From: Novimethylophilus kurashikiensis
GTDB lineage: Bacteria > Pseudomonadota > Gammaproteobacteria > Burkholderiales > Methylophilaceae
Direction of reading: 5' to 3'
Assembly: GCF_003112435.1 (NCBI RefSeq)
Contig: NZ_BDOQ01000001.1
Location: forward strand, 186,001 to 250,000
Length of the DNA stretch: 64,000 nucleotides
Shown here: positions 61,588 to 64,000 of the stretch, in pieces
Layout of the letters: each line of letters begins with the position of its first letter
How positions within the stretch are numbered: position 1 is the first letter of the stretch
Notes under the pieces: model-generated
The model's input: the letters and a program-made list of their open reading frames with translations, nothing else
The model's database searches: none
What the model was told of the DNA's origin: nothing
Position numbers and translations under genes: made by a program

Positions 61588-64000
61588 ATGCACCGTACCC
61601 TCAAACCTTCCGATATCACGCTTGCGATCGATCCGGCCAGCCTGGGCTTTGCCGATACTTCCGAACTGACGGGCGACGAGCCCATCTGGATCGGCCAGGA
61701 ACGTGCCGAAACCGCAGCTCGCTTCGGGTTGAGCATCACCCAGCCCGATTACAACCTGTTCGTGCTGGGCGAGACCGGCAGCGGACGATCGTCACTGCTG
61801 TTCCGCGCCATGCAGCAGATGGCCGCGCAGCGCACAACACCGCCCGATTTCGTCTACGTCCATCACTTCGACCTGCCTGAGAAACCGATCTCCTTGCGGC
61901 TCCAGCCGGGGAAGGGGGCAGTACTGCGGCAACGCATGGAAACCTTTGTGCGCGAGATCGTGGCCGAAATTCCGCGCAAACTGGACGAGGAAGGTTACCG
62001 CCTGGATTGCAGTCGGGCGCGCAAGAATTACCAAGCGAATATCGATGCGGCGTATGCCGAACTCTCGGCCATGGCGGCAACCCGCAATTACGCCTTGCGT
62101 CGTGAAGGCGGACGGCTGATCTTCAATCTGCTGGACGACAAGGGGCAGGCTATCCACGAGGAAGACCTGCTGGCGATGTCGGCCGAACAACGCGTCGCCA
62201 TCGAGCACGCCGAGGATGAGTTGCGTGCTTCCATCAGCGATTACCTCGAGAAAATCCGCCCGCAGGAACGCGCCATGGACGAGGCGCTGAACGAACTGCG
62301 CCGTACCACGATCCAACCTTTGCTGGACAAGCTTTCCGAAGGCATGTCCGCCAACCTTGCCTGGAGCGAGGCCGACGCACACAAGCTGGAAAGCTGGATG
62401 GCCCAGTTGCTGACGGACGTACTCAACAACCTGGATGTGCTGGCAACGTCCAACCAACCGGCCGCAGGCCAGGAAGAAACGACCGATCACCTGATCGACG
62501 TATTGGCCAATTACCGCGTCAATGTGGTGGTGGACAACGGTGAGCTGACCGGTGCTCCGGTAGTGCGCGACGACGACCCGGTGTTCCGCTCGCTGTTCGG
62601 CGGCATCGAATACCAGGCCGAGAGCGGTGTATTGCTGACTGATTTCACCCGGATTCGGGCCGGCAACCTGCTGCGTGCGCATGGCGGTTTCCTCATGCTG
62701 CATCTGGACGACCTCATCCGCGATCCGCAGGTGTGGGAGAAATTCCGCCGCTTTTTGCGCAACGGCCGCTTGCAGATCGAGGAACCGGCGGCGGCATTAG
62801 GCCAATTGGCCGCGTCTACGCTGGAGCCTGAATCTGTCGAAATCCGTGTCAAGATCGTGTTGATCGGCTCGCGCGAAGAGTATTACGAATTGCAGGAACT
62901 CGACCCCGAGTTTTCGCGGCATTTTCGCGCCAAGGTGGATTTTGCCGAGAGCTTCGTCGCCAACGATTTGTCGCGTCGGGCTACTGCTGCTTTTGTTGCC
63001 CAGGCTTGCCGTCGCTTTGGTCTGGCGCATTTCGATGCGCCGGCCGTAGCAAGATTGTTGGCCGATATGCAGCGCGAGATGGACGACCAGCATCGCCAGA
63101 GTTCGGCATTCGGCAAGTTGGAGGCCTGGCTGGTGGAAAGCGCAGCCGTATGTGCAGCGCGAGGCGGGATGACGGTGACGGCGGCTGACGTCGAATTAGC
63201 AGCAGCGGCGCGGCGGTTACGTCACGATTATCCCGAGCAGGAATTGCATCAGGCGATTGTTGATGGAGAAATCCTCATCGACGTGGACGGCGATCGTGTG
63301 GGGCAGATCAACGGACTTACCCAGATCGACCTTGGCGATTACCAGTTCGGCTCGCCGGTGCGCATCTCGGCGCGTGCTTATGCCGGCGATGAAGGTATCG
63401 TCAACATCAGCCGCGAAGTCGAAATGAGCGGTCCAAACCACGACAAGGGCGTGTTGATCCTCCAGCACTGGCTGGCCGCGACCTTCATCAACATCGCGCC
63501 CTTGAGTCTTTCGGCTTCGCTGGTGTTCGAGCAGGAATACCATGGTGTCGAGGGCGATTCGGCTTCTTGCGCCGAGCTGTTTGCGCTGATTTCCGCGCTT
63601 GGCGATATCGCGGTGCCGCAAGGCTTGGCCGTGACCGGTGCGCTTAATCAGCATGGCGAGGTGCTGCCTATTGGCGGCCTCAACGAGAAGATCGAAGGTT
63701 ATTTCCGCGTTTGCCAACGATTGGGATTGAACGGCAAGCAGGGCGTCATCGTGCCGGCACGTAACCGCAATCACATCATTCTTGACCGCGAAGTGGTCGA
63801 AGCCGTGTCGCGCGGCGAATTCCACATCCATGTGATCGACAATGTTTTCGACGGCCTCGCAATCTTGAGCGGCTTGCCGGTCGGTGAGGCCGACGATATG
63901 GGATATTTCCCTGCTGAAACAGTGCTGGGACGCGTCCAGCGCACGCTCGAGAACTTCCGCAAGGCATGCGACTTTGCCGGACATCCGCGCGACAAGGAAT
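61588..64000 (+). CDS. Lon-related AAA ATPase/protease (3' end cut by window)
   Basis: At least 804 residues without a stop before the window end. The layout is that of the YcbZ/LonB-like family: an N-terminal ATPase part with a Walker-A-like GETGSGRSS (~54-62, Arg in place of Lys), a long helical insert (~150-300), the second AAA part, and the Lon protease domain with catalytic Ser in EGDSASCAE and Lys in GGLNEKIEGYF. The members are ATP-dependent or ATP-independent proteases of unclear substrate. It starts 4 bp after moaE. Confidence 0.88.
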   Translation, partial: MHRTLKPSDITLAIDPASLGFADTSELTGDEPIWIGQERAETAARFGLSITQPDYNLFVLGETGSGRSSLLFRAMQQMAAQRTTPPDFVYVHHFDLPEKPISLRLQPGKGAVLRQRMETFVREIVAEIPRKLDEEGYRLDCSRARKNYQANIDAAYAELSAMAATRNYALRREGGRLIFNLLDDKGQAIHEEDLLAMSAEQRVAIEHAEDELRASISDYLEKIRPQERAMDEALNELRRTTIQPLLDKLSEGMSANLAWSEADAHKLESWMAQLLTDVLNNLDVLATSNQPAAGQEETTDHLIDVLANYRVNVVVDNGELTGAPVVRDDDPVFRSLFGGIEYQAESGVLLTDFTRIRAGNLLRAHGGFLMLHLDDLIRDPQVWEKFRRFLRNGRLQIEEPAAALGQLAASTLEPESVEIRVKIVLIGSREEYYELQELDPEFSRHFRAKVDFAESFVANDLSRRATAAFVAQACRRFGLAHFDAPAVARLLADMQREMDDQHRQSSAFGKLEAWLVESAAVCAARGGMTVTAADVELAAAARRLRHDYPEQELHQAIVDGEILIDVDGDRVGQINGLTQIDLGDYQFGSPVRISARAYAGDEGIVNISREVEMSGPNHDKGVLILQHWLAATFINIAPLSLSASLVFEQEYHGVEGDSASCAELFALISALGDIAVPQGLAVTGALNQHGEVLPIGGLNEKIEGYFRVCQRLGLNGKQGVIVPARNRNHIILDREVVEAVSRGEFHIHVIDNVFDGLAILSGLPVGEADDMGYFPAETVLGRVQRTLENFRKACDFAGHPRDKE

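Overview
The window is GC-rich (roughly 57-58 % by eye), densely coded chromosomal DNA of a proteobacterium. A methanol-oxidation-type mxaRSACK gene cluster, a SUF Fe-S operon, many HDOD/c-di-GMP-type signalling proteins and the general gene style suggest a betaproteobacterium of the methylotroph / sulfur- or iron-oxidiser kind. The taxon is an inference. No phage, transposase or CRISPR array is visible. The first and last genes are cut by the window edges.

Layout. 1-4315 (minus): mxaR-S-A-C-K, overlapping or nearly abutting, with no mxaFJGI structural genes beside them. 4415-6802 (minus): AlkB DNA-repair dioxygenase, EamA transporter, tautomerase and an NTF2-like protein. 7058-8421: a c-di-GMP-I riboswitch directly upstream of a degenerate-EAL/HDOD gene. 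8477-10170: Rieske oxygenase and a MAPEG protein. 10205-13883: a NarL-type kinase/regulator pair, then a truncated chemoreceptor-like protein translationally coupled to an oxygen-binding di-iron (ODP) protein. 13884-16798: ABC exporter, YchJ and TruC. 16884-20549: a CpxRA-like two-component system with a Spy/CpxP-like periplasmic protein, then an EF-hand protein behind a candidate sigma-54 promoter. 20575-25237 (minus): peroxiredoxin, a Ser/Thr kinase-HDOD-GAF fusion, an EAL/HDOD-like protein and an unknown protein. 25814-27128: orphan response regulator, DUF2147 protein and tRNA-Arg(CCT).

27129-31312 is a less GC-rich accessory stretch next to the tRNA. It holds a TetR regulator with two palindromic operators, a broken alpha/beta hydrolase gene (in-frame TAA), and DUF2798, multi-pass and DUF347 membrane proteins. 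It is followed by a CorA-type transporter with a GMS motif, several small unknown genes, pterin carbinolamine dehydratase and a winged-helix/TPR regulator. 36482-44023 is a complete SUF operon (sufR-B-C-D-S-U-T, Rieske ferredoxin, cysM-like). Then come RecQ, a membrane protein with a TetR-like ligand domain, two tandem DEAD-box helicases, TypA/BipA, a hybrid kinase with a REC-AraC regulator, an HDOD-REC / CHASE2 / SH3 / M48 gene string, RmuC, MoaD-MoaE and a Lon-like protease truncated by the window end.

Working together: signalling dominates. There are four HDOD proteins, five response-regulator/kinase genes or pairs, an oxygen-sensor-like pair and one c-di-GMP riboswitch. The SUF operon, peroxiredoxin, AlkB and Spy-like genes point to management of oxidative and envelope stress.
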